Origin: a virus
DNA length: 53,931 bases
IMG/VR virus record: IMGVR_UViG_3300023171_000017
Coordinates: 1-53,931 of that record
Direction: 5' to 3' (one strand)
A program made the position numbers and the translations under genes. Below, in pieces: positions 44,041-51,319 of the stretch (positions within the stretch are counted from its first letter, which is position 1; every line of letters starts with the position of its first letter). The notes under the pieces were generated by a model. The model worked only from the letters and a program-made list of their open reading frames with translations, ran no database searches and had not been told where the DNA came from.

Positions 44041-44736
44041 ATGGCAAACCAAAGTTCTGCCACAGTGAGCATCAGTGCCCACCCAAAGATAGCCAAAGAG
44101 CTTTTTGCATACATCGAGGCAGTTCAGAGTGATAGTGAATATAACATTATCAACGAGGACGCTTTAGCTGAGATTGACTACAAAGAGTTCGACGGCGAAG
44201 AATACGTCAGCGTTGGTGGGTGGGCCACTGGTCGCTGGGCCTATTCAAACAACCTACAAAGTTACTTTGCGGGAAGGTTAGTTAAAGAAAGCTGGCGTGA
44301 CGGTGAAGGTAAGAATGCCCACATCACGTTCGGTAAGTTAGTTGCGGCAATTAAAAAGCACGATGGCGACTTCGAGATTGAATATCAAGACGAAGAAGGC
44401 GGTGCAGGGTTCATCGACATCGGCACTCTCTCTATTAACAAGGAGAATGTAGACAATGACGAACCATACATCGACAGCCACACCGAGGACTACAACGTAA
44501 CTAATATGATGGAAGTATTCGGGTATGACGAGTGGGAAGCAATCGACATAATGTATGGCGATGAAGTTTCAACCGCTTGGTCAGATTACAAGGACGCGAA
44601 CGGTGCTATTGAAATAGCGGACGATTTCGTGTCTGAGTACAGTTCAGATATATATGACGGCAACTTTGACGCTACAGAAGTAGTCCTCGAAGAAAACCGT
44701 AAAGCAAAAGAGGGTGAGGCGATCAAAACGCCTTAG
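44041..44736 (+). CDS. Hypothetical acidic protein, 231 aa
   Basis: Starts directly after the preceding stop. Very acidic, with aromatic VGGWATGRWAYSNNLQSYFA and DEWEAIDIMYGDEV stretches; mixed alpha/beta. The acidity and size would fit a DNA mimic or inhibitor, but this is only a thought. No family recognised. Confidence 0.75.
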   Translation: MANQSSATVSISAHPKIAKELFAYIEAVQSDSEYNIINEDALAEIDYKEFDGEEYVSVGGWATGRWAYSNNLQSYFAGRLVKESWRDGEGKNAHITFGKLVAAIKKHDGDFEIEYQDEEGGAGFIDIGTLSINKENVDNDEPYIDSHTEDYNVTNMMEVFGYDEWEAIDIMYGDEVSTAWSDYKDANGAIEIADDFVSEYSSDIYDGNFDATEVVLEENRKAKEGEAIKTP

Positions 44737-44790
44737 CCCAGTTACATACGTTCAACTTTATTTTAATTCTCTTGAAAGGAGAAACACACT

Positions 44791-45057
44791 ATGAACAATT
44801 ATTCAAACGGACAAAAAGTAATCGTAATCGCACCAGAAGGCTACATCTTCGCAGGTATTCTTGCCGATGCTATGCTACCAGGGCACCTTCGCATTGAACA
44901 GTACAAGCAAATTGTTGGCTGGGACAGCGACAAGGGAGTCGGTGCAGTTGCAAACGGTACAGTTGAAGCCCAACTTACTGAAGGTTCAGAATGGATTGAG
45001 CTCCCTGAGTTCAGCTACCGTGTCGTCATTGACGCCACCAAAATGAAAGGTCTGTAA
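44791..45057 (+). CDS. Small beta-rich protein, 88 aa
   Basis: MNNYSNGQKVIVIAPEGYIF..., likely SH3/KOW-like barrel. Strong SD GAAAGGAGA after a 54-nt gap. Overlaps the next ATG. Unknown function. Confidence 0.75.
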   Translation: MNNYSNGQKVIVIAPEGYIFAGILADAMLPGHLRIEQYKQIVGWDSDKGVGAVANGTVEAQLTEGSEWIELPEFSYRVVIDATKMKGL

Positions 45058-45305
45058 TGATTGGATACGGCGCTCACAAAGAAATCAAAGAGGAAATGAC
45101 GTATATGCTTCCTCGGGTGAGACTCGAAGGACCAGCTAAGACGAGCATTGACAAAGGGCACTATATTCGCCCAACTTATACTAAATCTGGTAAAGCTCCG
45201 TTCTCACAGAGTATCAATGAAGCCTTTATTCGTAAGGGTTTGATGGAGATACGAGTTCGGCTGAACTTTGCAACTGATAAAGACTTTAAAGGAGTTAAAT
45301 CATAA
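45057..45305 (+). CDS. Small basic protein, 82 aa
   Basis: MIGYGAHKEIKEEMTYMLPR..., basic, with GHYIRPTYTKSGKAPFSQSI. Ends overlapping the MoxR ATG (TAATG). Unknown; could be a MoxR-system partner by position. Confidence 0.72.
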   Translation: MIGYGAHKEIKEEMTYMLPRVRLEGPAKTSIDKGHYIRPTYTKSGKAPFSQSINEAFIRKGLMEIRVRLNFATDKDFKGVKS

Positions 45306-46195
45306 TGAGCAAAACATCACTAATTGAAAAGATGCTGGACCGTATCAAAGAGCAACCTCGTATTGCCTTAGCAATCGAAGGTCAAGCAGGTATGGGCAAA
45401 TCAGCAATCGTTGAGAGCTGGGCAAACGAGAATGATATTCCCGTTGTCAAGCTACTCGCAAGCACACTGAGCGAGGAAGACATCGCAGGTGTAATCGTAG
45501 CCGACCACGAAAGTCATACAGGTGAGTACTACTCCCTTGGCCTTCTTGACAAGGTTGTAAAAGAACGTACAGTATTGTTCCTAGATGAGCTTAATACCTC
45601 TGTAAAGGAAACAGCAGATGCTTTGCTGACACTTATTGAGTCACGGCACTTACCAGATGGTACAAAGCTCCACCCTGAAACAATCATCGTGGCAGCAATG
45701 AACCCTGCGATTGCCTACGGTAACTATGAACTATCTCCTGCAATGCGTAACCGTTTTGCGTGGGTACGTTGGACACAAGACGCTAAAGAATGGTGGACGA
45801 ACTTTGGTGTTGATGTGCCTGAAGACGATGACGTTCGAGTTATGGTTGACAAGCTAATCAACGAGGACGGTTTGGTATTCACAGACGACAAGGGCTTCAC
45901 AGAAGAAACCAACGTCTTTACTACTCCTCGATCTTTGACTCGGCTCTTGCAATTCGCAACATCAGTGCAGGACGTTAAATTGTTCTCACCAAGTTTCATC
46001 GGTAAGGACGCAGTTGCACTTATTGATGCCTACAAAGAAGTAGACGTTGATATTCGCGGCAATAGTTTCTTTAGTCGTGAAAAAGCTGAACCAAAGGCTA
46101 AGCAAACGGGTGAGAAGGGCGCGACTGGTACTAACGGTATTCAAGTCAGCAGCCTACACGCTCGATTAAGCAAACGTATCGAAGAACGGGAATAA
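45305..46195 (+). CDS. MoxR-type AAA+ ATPase
   Basis: 296 residues. Walker A GQAGMGKS (26-33), Walker B TVLFLDELN (about 93-101), sensor region IIVAAMNPA and Arg fingers near SPAMRNRFAWVRW identify a MoxR-family AAA+. These remodel partner proteins and are typically encoded with a VWA protein, as here (next gene, 1 nt away). The C-terminal part (residues about 250-296) is basic and low-complexity. It probably loads metal or remodels a substrate together with the VWA/zincin protein. Confidence 0.88.
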   Translation: MSKTSLIEKMLDRIKEQPRIALAIEGQAGMGKSAIVESWANENDIPVVKLLASTLSEEDIAGVIVADHESHTGEYYSLGLLDKVVKERTVLFLDELNTSVKETADALLTLIESRHLPDGTKLHPETIIVAAMNPAIAYGNYELSPAMRNRFAWVRWTQDAKEWWTNFGVDVPEDDDVRVMVDKLINEDGLVFTDDKGFTEETNVFTTPRSLTRLLQFATSVQDVKLFSPSFIGKDAVALIDAYKEVDVDIRGNSFFSREKAEPKAKQTGEKGATGTNGIQVSSLHARLSKRIEERE

Positions 46196-46196
46196 T

Positions 46197-47399
46197 ATGA
46201 AAATCTATGACGACCAGGACAAGCTAGACGCACTCGTGAAATCCTTGAAGCGTCATGGCTATACTTCATACGGTGTTGCCCTACAGCAACTCGGTACTCG
46301 ATGGACAGATGAAAAGGGCGTAATCGGTTTTACCAACCCGCAAGGAATAGTAATTAACGGCACTCTTAACATCAACGAGCAATCGTTGGTTGCCCGTCAC
46401 GAAGTATTGCACACGCTCCTTCGCCACCTAGACGACAAAATCTGGGGTGACGGACGTGATGACCACGAAATTCGGAACATGGCTGGTGACTTAGAGTTGT
46501 CCCACTACTACGATGAGGTTGACAGCCGACACTTTAATATCGGTGGTCCTCTAGCAGGTGGTTTGAACGTGCAACGACGTGCCCACAATAAGTACTACGG
46601 CAAAGACGCCATTGAAATCTATGACGACTTAATCAAGAACGGCAAGGCAAAAGGTCAACCGCTTGGTGATTGTATTCAAGGAGATGGCAAAGGTCAAAGT
46701 AGTGGGGCGAGCGCAGGAGACCTTGACGACAAGAAGAAGCAGGATACATCTGTTTCGCCTAGTCCCCAGCCAGGCGGTATGAGCGATAAAGTTAAGAAGG
46801 ACTTACTGAAGAAAATCAAAGTCGAGCGACAGGAACGATACGAGCAAGCAGACATTCAAAAAGGTTTGCGGGACGAGGTCGATATTGACGCTGAACTTGA
46901 ATTGTTCTACTCCCTTAACCGTTACTTCATCAAAGAGCAACAGTTGAGCCGAAACAAAAGCTATGCACGACCAAACAAGAAATACCAAGGCGCTATCGTC
47001 AAGAAGGGCCGACGTAAGACTCGCAGCCCAGGTAAAACTTTAGTTGTTTATATTGACCGTTCGGGAAGTATGAGCGATGAAAAGACTGGTAAAGCCGAGC
47101 GTATTCTTGCGAACACCGTCAAAAGGCTTAACCACGTTACGGTGATTACCAAATACTTTAGCGATGAGGTATCCCTTAGCGGTAACATTGGTGGTGGTAC
47201 TAACTACTCGGCCGTGATTGATGATATTAACATTAACAAGTATCGGGACGTGGCAATTGTAACCGACAACGACAACGACGGGCGAATGAATGTCGCTGAT
47301 GTCGATGCCGTATGGATCGTTTCAGTTGAGCCAGGTTACGGCACTCGTATTGCTAACCGTTTCAATGCAACAATGCTTGTGGAAACGGAAATACGATAA
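46197..47399 (+). CDS. VWA-domain protein with N-terminal zincin-like metallopeptidase
   Basis: 400 residues. N-terminal domain contains VARHEVLHTLLRH with H68-E-x-x-H72, the zinc protease motif of the DUF2201-like family. A low-complexity linker follows (about 165-205). The C-terminal VWA-like domain has VVYIDRSGSMSD near residue 285 (the D-x-S-x-S MIDAS) and GGGTNYSAVIDD. Paired with the MoxR ATPase upstream. Such pairs are proposed as chaperone/protease modules in stress and conflict systems; the substrate here is unknown. Confidence 0.87.
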   Translation: MKIYDDQDKLDALVKSLKRHGYTSYGVALQQLGTRWTDEKGVIGFTNPQGIVINGTLNINEQSLVARHEVLHTLLRHLDDKIWGDGRDDHEIRNMAGDLELSHYYDEVDSRHFNIGGPLAGGLNVQRRAHNKYYGKDAIEIYDDLIKNGKAKGQPLGDCIQGDGKGQSSGASAGDLDDKKKQDTSVSPSPQPGGMSDKVKKDLLKKIKVERQERYEQADIQKGLRDEVDIDAELELFYSLNRYFIKEQQLSRNKSYARPNKKYQGAIVKKGRRKTRSPGKTLVVYIDRSGSMSDEKTGKAERILANTVKRLNHVTVITKYFSDEVSLSGNIGGGTNYSAVIDDININKYRDVAIVTDNDNDGRMNVADVDAVWIVSVEPGYGTRIANRFNATMLVETEIR

Positions 47400-47635
47400 T
47401 GGTGATACTCGATAGGAAATGGAAACACGACCTGTTTCAATTAGGGGCTTTTATTTTAATAGCAACTATTCTGCATAAGGCTGTCGGTGATGACTTGGTT
47501 ATGTACCTAGTATCACTGGCATACCTTATCGGGTTCGGTGTATCAAACTTTCACGAGGGCGAGATGCGAGCAGACGTTCGCAACGAACTTCGTAAGAGGA
47601 TAGCTGAGAAAGAGGCTAATAATGACAAAGGCTAA
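47399..47635 (+). CDS. Two-pass membrane protein, 78 aa
   Basis: Two hydrophobic segments (LFQLGAFILIATILHKAV and LVMYLVSLAYLIGFGV, about 12-50) and a basic/charged C-terminal helix. Overlaps both neighbours. Unknown role; adjacent to the MoxR-VWA pair. Confidence 0.72.
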   Translation: MVILDRKWKHDLFQLGAFILIATILHKAVGDDLVMYLVSLAYLIGFGVSNFHEGEMRADVRNELRKRIAEKEANNDKG

Positions 47636-47921
47636 AGTGAACCTACCAGATTGGGGTAACTACGTTGCTCCTCAAGTCAAAGACGGTGTACCTATCACTC
47701 GGGAGCACTATACGTTCGATGAGCGTGTAATGCTTATGATGAAGGATAGACACCCAGACCGCAGTGATGCCCTTATCCGATCTTCGGTGAGCATACTGTA
47801 TTCGTTAAGCGGTTGGTCGCCCTCAGACGGTGAACCAAGCGAGTATACGGAGAACTATATAACTAACCTGCTTGTGATGAGCATAGTAGAAGAGGAGCGA
47901 CAAAATGGTCAAGACGATTGA
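47622..47921 (+). CDS. Hypothetical protein, 99 aa
   Basis: MTKAKVNLPDWGNYVAPQVK... helical, with DRHPDRSDALIRSSVSILYS. No motif. Overlaps neighbours by 14 and 17 nt. Confidence 0.72.
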   Translation: MTKAKVNLPDWGNYVAPQVKDGVPITREHYTFDERVMLMMKDRHPDRSDALIRSSVSILYSLSGWSPSDGEPSEYTENYITNLLVMSIVEEERQNGQDD

Positions 47922-48408
47922 ACTCGATGACGATTTAGCCGAGTTTTTCAAGACGACAGCTGAACTGCTTAACACGCAGGACAACCGACACACTGACACG
48001 CCTATCTTTCGTATATACGATGAGATAAAAGTTGAAAAGCGTGATGGCTGTGGGGACCACACTGAGCGTCTGACCTACGAGGGCGCAGAAGAACATTATT
48101 GTCATACCTGTACGGATATTTTAGAAGAGAGCGATTTCGACTACGATAAGCTGCCCCAGCTAGGTGAAGAAGGCTGTTATTGCGACGGTCTTGAAGATGC
48201 CCACTGGACGTATGACATCGACCTTCTACCCGCGGCTAGTACCTACGACGGGGTAGCGTTCCTGACCGAGAAGGAAGCTCAAGAGTACCTAGACGACAAC
48301 CACTACCACTTCGGTAAGGGCGCGGTCGTATACGCTGAGTCAGCCTTTCGCAACTACGAACTGAAAACAATTATAAAAGGCATCAAAGCTATAGGAGCAC
48401 AACTGTAA
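47905..48408 (+). CDS. Cys-rich acidic protein, 167 aa
   Basis: Acidic. Cysteines at CGDHTERL, HYCHTCTDIL and GCYCDG (about residues 48-95) may form a zinc site with neighbouring His. The C-terminal TEKEAQEYLDDNHYHFGKGA is common in small phage proteins. Function unknown. Confidence 0.72.
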   Translation: MVKTIELDDDLAEFFKTTAELLNTQDNRHTDTPIFRIYDEIKVEKRDGCGDHTERLTYEGAEEHYCHTCTDILEESDFDYDKLPQLGEEGCYCDGLEDAHWTYDIDLLPAASTYDGVAFLTEKEAQEYLDDNHYHFGKGAVVYAESAFRNYELKTIIKGIKAIGAQL

Positions 48409-48692
48409 TGGCAATTTTTGAAAGAACACCCAAGAACATAGGCTACCTTACGGTTACTTATGACGAGCTAATGTCGTACAGCAGGATACCTGAATTGGTT
48501 TGCGATAATTGCAACAACCTGTTGAAACACGATGAGCTTGCCGTGGTGATACCAGTATTGAACAGTGCTTATTGCCCAACCTGTACACCTGATTATATGG
48601 AGAGTGTGAAAGACTACCCAGAAGACAGGCAGATCAGGGCAAGGCGAGAAGAGTTCTGGTGCAACTTTTACGGTATCGAGGCAACAGTATGA
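48408..48692 (+). CDS. Small zinc-ribbon protein, 94 aa
   Basis: CDNCNNLLKHDE and YCPTCTPDY (two C-x2-C pairs, about residues 33-36 and 57-60) make a zinc ribbon. Charged helical tail. Coupled by overlaps to both neighbours. Likely nucleic-acid or protein binding. Confidence 0.75.
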   Translation: MAIFERTPKNIGYLTVTYDELMSYSRIPELVCDNCNNLLKHDELAVVIPVLNSAYCPTCTPDYMESVKDYPEDRQIRARREEFWCNFYGIEATV

Positions 48693-48871
48693 ACAAAGCA
48701 CCTAAAGAAATAACACTGGCTAAGTTAGATGTTCTCGTAATGCCTAACGGTGAGATACTGTGTGCAGGCAAAACTATCGGTTGGGTTACAAGCGAGCCTG
48801 AGCTAGGTGAACATCTAAGTGATTTCAAGAATGGTATCACGGGACAACCGATTGCAAAGGAGAACGTATGA
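48689..48871 (+). CDS. Hypothetical protein, 60 aa
   Basis: Start MNKAPKEITLAKLDVLVMPN at the ATGA overlap; the longer ORF start at 48659 is rejected. Small beta hairpin protein (VLVMPNGEILCAGKTIGWVT). Unknown. Confidence 0.7.
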   Translation: MNKAPKEITLAKLDVLVMPNGEILCAGKTIGWVTSEPELGEHLSDFKNGITGQPIAKENV

Positions 48872-49008
48872 GTTTCTTTGAAGACTATGTGCAGGACGGG
48901 TTATGTTGCATGACTTGCGGCACGTTGATTGACGGTGATGAGCCTGGGTACCCACGGTCCTGCTGTGATGGCCTTGCCGATGACGAGGACGAAGATGAGT
49001 CTGCGTGA
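48868..49008 (+). CDS. Cys-rich micro-protein, 46 aa
   Basis: MSFFEDYVQDGLCCMTCGTL ... SCCDGLADDEDEDESA. CC-x-x-C and a CC pair in 20 residues form a likely zinc knuckle, with a run of acidic residues at the end. ATG and TGA each overlap the neighbouring genes. Confidence 0.65.
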   Translation: MSFFEDYVQDGLCCMTCGTLIDGDEPGYPRSCCDGLADDEDEDESA

Positions 49009-49237
49009 GGCGGTGAAAACATTTGTTCGAGCCTGCCCCGCTCCAAGGATTCGTTCGCATCGGGTCATCGTCCATCGTAGAAAAGGTCGTGGGCGAGTGA
49101 AAAGCAAGTACGATATTATGTATGGTACAAAAGGCAAGTGGGCATTGCTGTGCGGTCAATGGGTTACGGGCGATATGAACGTAACGACAGACGATAGAAA
49201 AGTAACGTGTATGAAATGTTTAAGGAGAATGCGATGA
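48995..49237 (+). CDS. Basic zinc-finger protein, 80 aa
   Basis: Start MSLREAVKTFVRACPAPRIR (ATG 48995, within the previous gene's end). Basic middle (RVIVHRRKGRGRVKSKY) and C-terminal VTCMKCLRRMR. Cys at 15 and the final CMKC pair could bind zinc with His. A copy of the CATTTGT-N5-CCTGCCCC motif lies inside its 5' coding region (49020-49039). Confidence 0.72.
   Translation: MSLREAVKTFVRACPAPRIRSHRVIVHRRKGRGRVKSKYDIMYGTKGKWALLCGQWVTGDMNVTTDDRKVTCMKCLRRMR
49019..49039 (+). repeat. CATTTGT-N5-CCTGCCCC motif, copy 2
   Basis: Within the coding region of 48995-49237, where it is read T-F-V-R-A-C-P. Matches copy 1 at 19 of 21 positions. Confidence 0.65.
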
Positions 49238-49401
49238 GCGTGAGTTTACGAGAAGTCCTTGAAGGGGCTGAGTACGATATAAACACCTACAATGACGCTA
49301 TCTGGCTTTTGTCGAAGCGAAGTGAGTTTGAAGATTTACTCGAAGAGGCAGAAGAAACAGTTGAACGTATTGGTGAAGAACGTGAGAGGGATTTCGAATG
49401 A
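49234..49401 (+). CDS. Small acidic helical protein, 55 aa
   Basis: MSVSLREVLEGAEYDINTYN..., helical and Glu-rich (LLEEAEETVERIGEERERD). SD AAGGAGA. Its SLREVLEG start recalls SLREAVK of the upstream gene. Unknown. Confidence 0.7.
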   Translation: MSVSLREVLEGAEYDINTYNDAIWLLSKRSEFEDLLEEAEETVERIGEERERDFE

Positions 49402-49583
49402 TCGACAGGATAACCTACAGAATTACGGACGAAACACCTGCACATATCAGGTTCAGCTTATGGGTGAACGGTGGTTTAGTATGCAGCCCTGGTGGTATTT
49501 GCTTGCGAGTCGATGAATTTGCCCCTTTTATTGAAAAGTTAGGGGCTATAAGCGACTCTGAGTGGTACAATAGCTTAGATTAG
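49398..49583 (+). CDS. Small hypothetical protein, 61 aa
   Basis: MIDRITYRITDETPAHIRFS..., beta-rich first half and helical end. Overlaps the previous stop (ATGA). Last gene of the right operon before the next box promoter. Confidence 0.7.
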   Translation: MIDRITYRITDETPAHIRFSLWVNGGLVCSPGGICLRVDEFAPFIEKLGAISDSEWYNSLD

Positions 49584-49585
49584 AT

Positions 49586-49622
49586 AAAAGGTATTGTATT
49601 TTATCTTGAAAGGTGCTATGAT
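49586..49622 (+). promoter_or_regulatory. Box promoter variant (AAAAGGTATTG), leaderless
   Basis: AAAAGGTATTG (49586-49596), -35 TTGTAT (49594-49599), 17-nt spacer, TATGAT (49617-49622), 6 nt to ATG 49629. Confidence 0.7.
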
Positions 49623-49628
49623 AGTAGT

Positions 49629-49859
49629 ATGAGTAAGCAAATTATAGTCAAATACATACCAACGGGCACTTTTATGAGTGTCGGTCGTGTCTTTTGGTTA
49701 GAGTGTCAGCACGAAAACTATGAAGAAGACGGGCAACGTTTGTATTGTGATGATTGCGATAAGATGGGCTACCGATACGAAGAAACTGAATACGAGGGTA
49801 CTGATGATGACGGGAACGTTGAGACCAGTACTCACACGTTAATTGAATGGTTTGAATAA
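49629..49859 (+). CDS. Small zinc-site protein, 76 aa
   Basis: Beta-rich, with CQHENYEEDGQRLYCDDCDK (C-x-H...C-x2-C, about residues 26-44) as a likely zinc site, and an acidic C-terminus. Leaderless start precisely 6 nt after the -10. Precedes the FtsK-like ATPase. Confidence 0.72.
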   Translation: MSKQIIVKYIPTGTFMSVGRVFWLECQHENYEEDGQRLYCDDCDKMGYRYEETEYEGTDDDGNVETSTHTLIEWFE

Positions 49860-49877
49860 CCAGAAAGGAGATATGTT

Positions 49878-50594
49878 ATGAGTAACAAGGCAAGCACACT
49901 GTTCGATGATTTAATGGTTGAACGATACACGAAGAACCCTGAAAAAAGTCGGGTTAGCGTAGGCTACACAGAAACAGGTCAAGAAGTTAACTTCGGCTTA
50001 AAGCAGATGGGTAACACACTTATCAGTGGTATTAGTCGTGCAGGTAAGACACAAATGGCATTGCACCTACTGGAATCAGTCACAAAGTTCGCTGATGTCG
50101 CTGTTTATTCGGTTAAACCCTCTGACTTTTTTATGTTTAGAAACGATATTATGATTGTTGACGATAGCAACACTATGAGCAAGTTAATTCGACGTACAGT
50201 CGGGGAGCTTGAGCGTCGTGCAGACCGAGTGCGTAAAGCAAGCGAGAAGGCGGGTGAGGTTGTTGAATGTACCGAGAAACCGATGATTATAATGATTGAC
50301 GAGTTCGCGGCATACAGTCGCACGATGGACGAGGCAACTGAGATAGCTCTTGAGAAAATTGCAGGTATTGGTATGGGGTTGAATGTATATCTTTATATTA
50401 GCTGTTTGCTACCTAGCAAGAAAATCTTAGGTGATATTCGGGACCAGTTTATTACGAGTATTTCGTTTAGACACCGTGACCGATACGGCAGTCAAGCAGC
50501 GATAGGCACAAGTGAAGCAACCCGATTAGAGTTGCGGCACTGTATCGTGCAGAACGTGATTTCGACCTTTATGGTTACAAGTCTTAAAAAGTAA
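49878..50594 (+). CDS. FtsK/HerA-like DNA-translocase-type ATPase
   Basis: 238 residues. Walker A GISRAGKTQ (51-59), strand VAVYSVKPSDF, Walker B KPMIIMIDEF (about 133-142), then an Arg-finger region and QFITSISFRHRDRYGSQAAIG typical of FtsK/SpoIIIE-type motors. It lacks the membrane and gamma domains, like the compact versions in plasmids and phages that move or load DNA. SD GAAAGGAGA. Terminator follows. Role in DNA transfer, segregation or replication is inferred. Confidence 0.82.
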   Translation: MSNKASTLFDDLMVERYTKNPEKSRVSVGYTETGQEVNFGLKQMGNTLISGISRAGKTQMALHLLESVTKFADVAVYSVKPSDFFMFRNDIMIVDDSNTMSKLIRRTVGELERRADRVRKASEKAGEVVECTEKPMIIMIDEFAAYSRTMDEATEIALEKIAGIGMGLNVYLYISCLLPSKKILGDIRDQFITSISFRHRDRYGSQAAIGTSEATRLELRHCIVQNVISTFMVTSLKK

Positions 50595-50602
50595 AAAGAA
50601 CA

Positions 50603-50632
50603 AGCTAGAGAGCAATCTCTGGCTTTCTTTTT
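50603..50632 (+). terminator. Intrinsic terminator after the FtsK-like gene
   Basis: AGCTAGAG/CTCTGGCT eight-pair stem then TTCTTTTT. Confidence 0.85.
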
Positions 50633-50924
50633 ACCTTCACGATCAGCCTGTGTTCTTTGGATTAAAACCCCGCTGCGTCCTGTAGCCTGCGACCGCCCCA
50701 CACACTCGCACGTTACGCTACGGTAATACAGTACCATCTGATGAATCCACGAATAGTTGTATAGCCTGATGTTTGAAAAATACTTGACTTATGATACTGG
50801 ATTTGTTTGAGAATGTGTGAAAAACGAGTACACACTTTTTCTACACACTTTTTTTTGACGAAACCTTCGCATCTCCAATAAATCCACGATCAACTCCAAC
50901 TGGGTAATGAAGCCGTGACCTCTG
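50633..50924. other. Non-coding region with short direct repeats
   Basis: About 290 nt with no supported gene. TACACACTTTTT is repeated at 50829-50840 and 50842-50853 (13-nt period) next to a T-tract, and TAGCCTG occurs at 50682 and 50764. Possible protein-binding or origin-like site. Confidence 0.4.
50829..50853. repeat. Tandem TACACACTTTTT repeats
   Basis: Two identical 12-mers separated by one base, followed by further T residues. Confidence 0.55.
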
Positions 50925-50953
50925 TTGACGCGGTACGTGCCCTGTAGTATAAT
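50925..50953 (+). promoter_or_regulatory. Leaderless-type promoter for 50961
   Basis: TTGACG (50925-50930), 17-nt spacer, TATAAT (50948-50953), 7 nt (AGGGTAA) to ATG 50961. Confidence 0.68.
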
Positions 50954-50960
50954 AGGGTAA

Positions 50961-51125
50961 ATGTTTGATTTTGCTATACAGCTACCACCGATTGAAAAGG
51001 TACTCGGGTGCCCTTGGGGGAGAGCGGTCTGGCGGCACGGGCACACTACGGGTCGTTTCGTTCGACACGGCAGGTTGCAGTATGTACAAAGGCACAATCG
51101 AAAACACTTGGTGGTGATGGGCTGA
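50961..51125 (+). CDS. Small basic protein, 54 aa
   Basis: MFDFAIQLPPIEKVLGCPWG ... KHLVVMG, rich in Arg and His. Its opening resembles that of the next protein (MFDYIIELPA), suggesting tandem duplication or a shared N-terminal motif. TGA overlaps the next ATG. Function unknown. Confidence 0.66.
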   Translation: MFDFAIQLPPIEKVLGCPWGRAVWRHGHTTGRFVRHGRLQYVQRHNRKHLVVMG

Positions 51126-51319
51126 TGTTCGACTATATTATCGAGCTACCAGCGCGGCATATCGTACTGAAGAACAAGTTTTATCAGGCTCAGTTACCAG
51201 CGAAACCCGATATAGGGCAGTTCAAGTTCTTCAAGCTAGAGCGGTATCTTTTCAGGCGTAGTCGCACGGGGTGTTACCTCCTTGTGAACGATAACCCAGA
51301 AGTGGCGGCAATAGGATAA
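51125..51319 (+). CDS. Small basic protein, 64 aa
   Basis: Start MFDYIIELPARHIVLKNKFY at the TGATG overlap; the longer ORF start at 51008 lies in the upstream gene. Beta-rich and basic (FKFFKLERYLFRRSRTGCYL). Overlaps the next ATG. Not recognised. Confidence 0.68.
   Translation: MFDYIIELPARHIVLKNKFYQAQLPAKPDIGQFKFFKLERYLFRRSRTGCYLLVNDNPEVAAIG

Noticed and set aside
50784-50801. Promoter at TTGACTTATGATACT
   Set aside because: The hexamers are too close (spacer below 15 nt) for a normal sigma-70 promoter.
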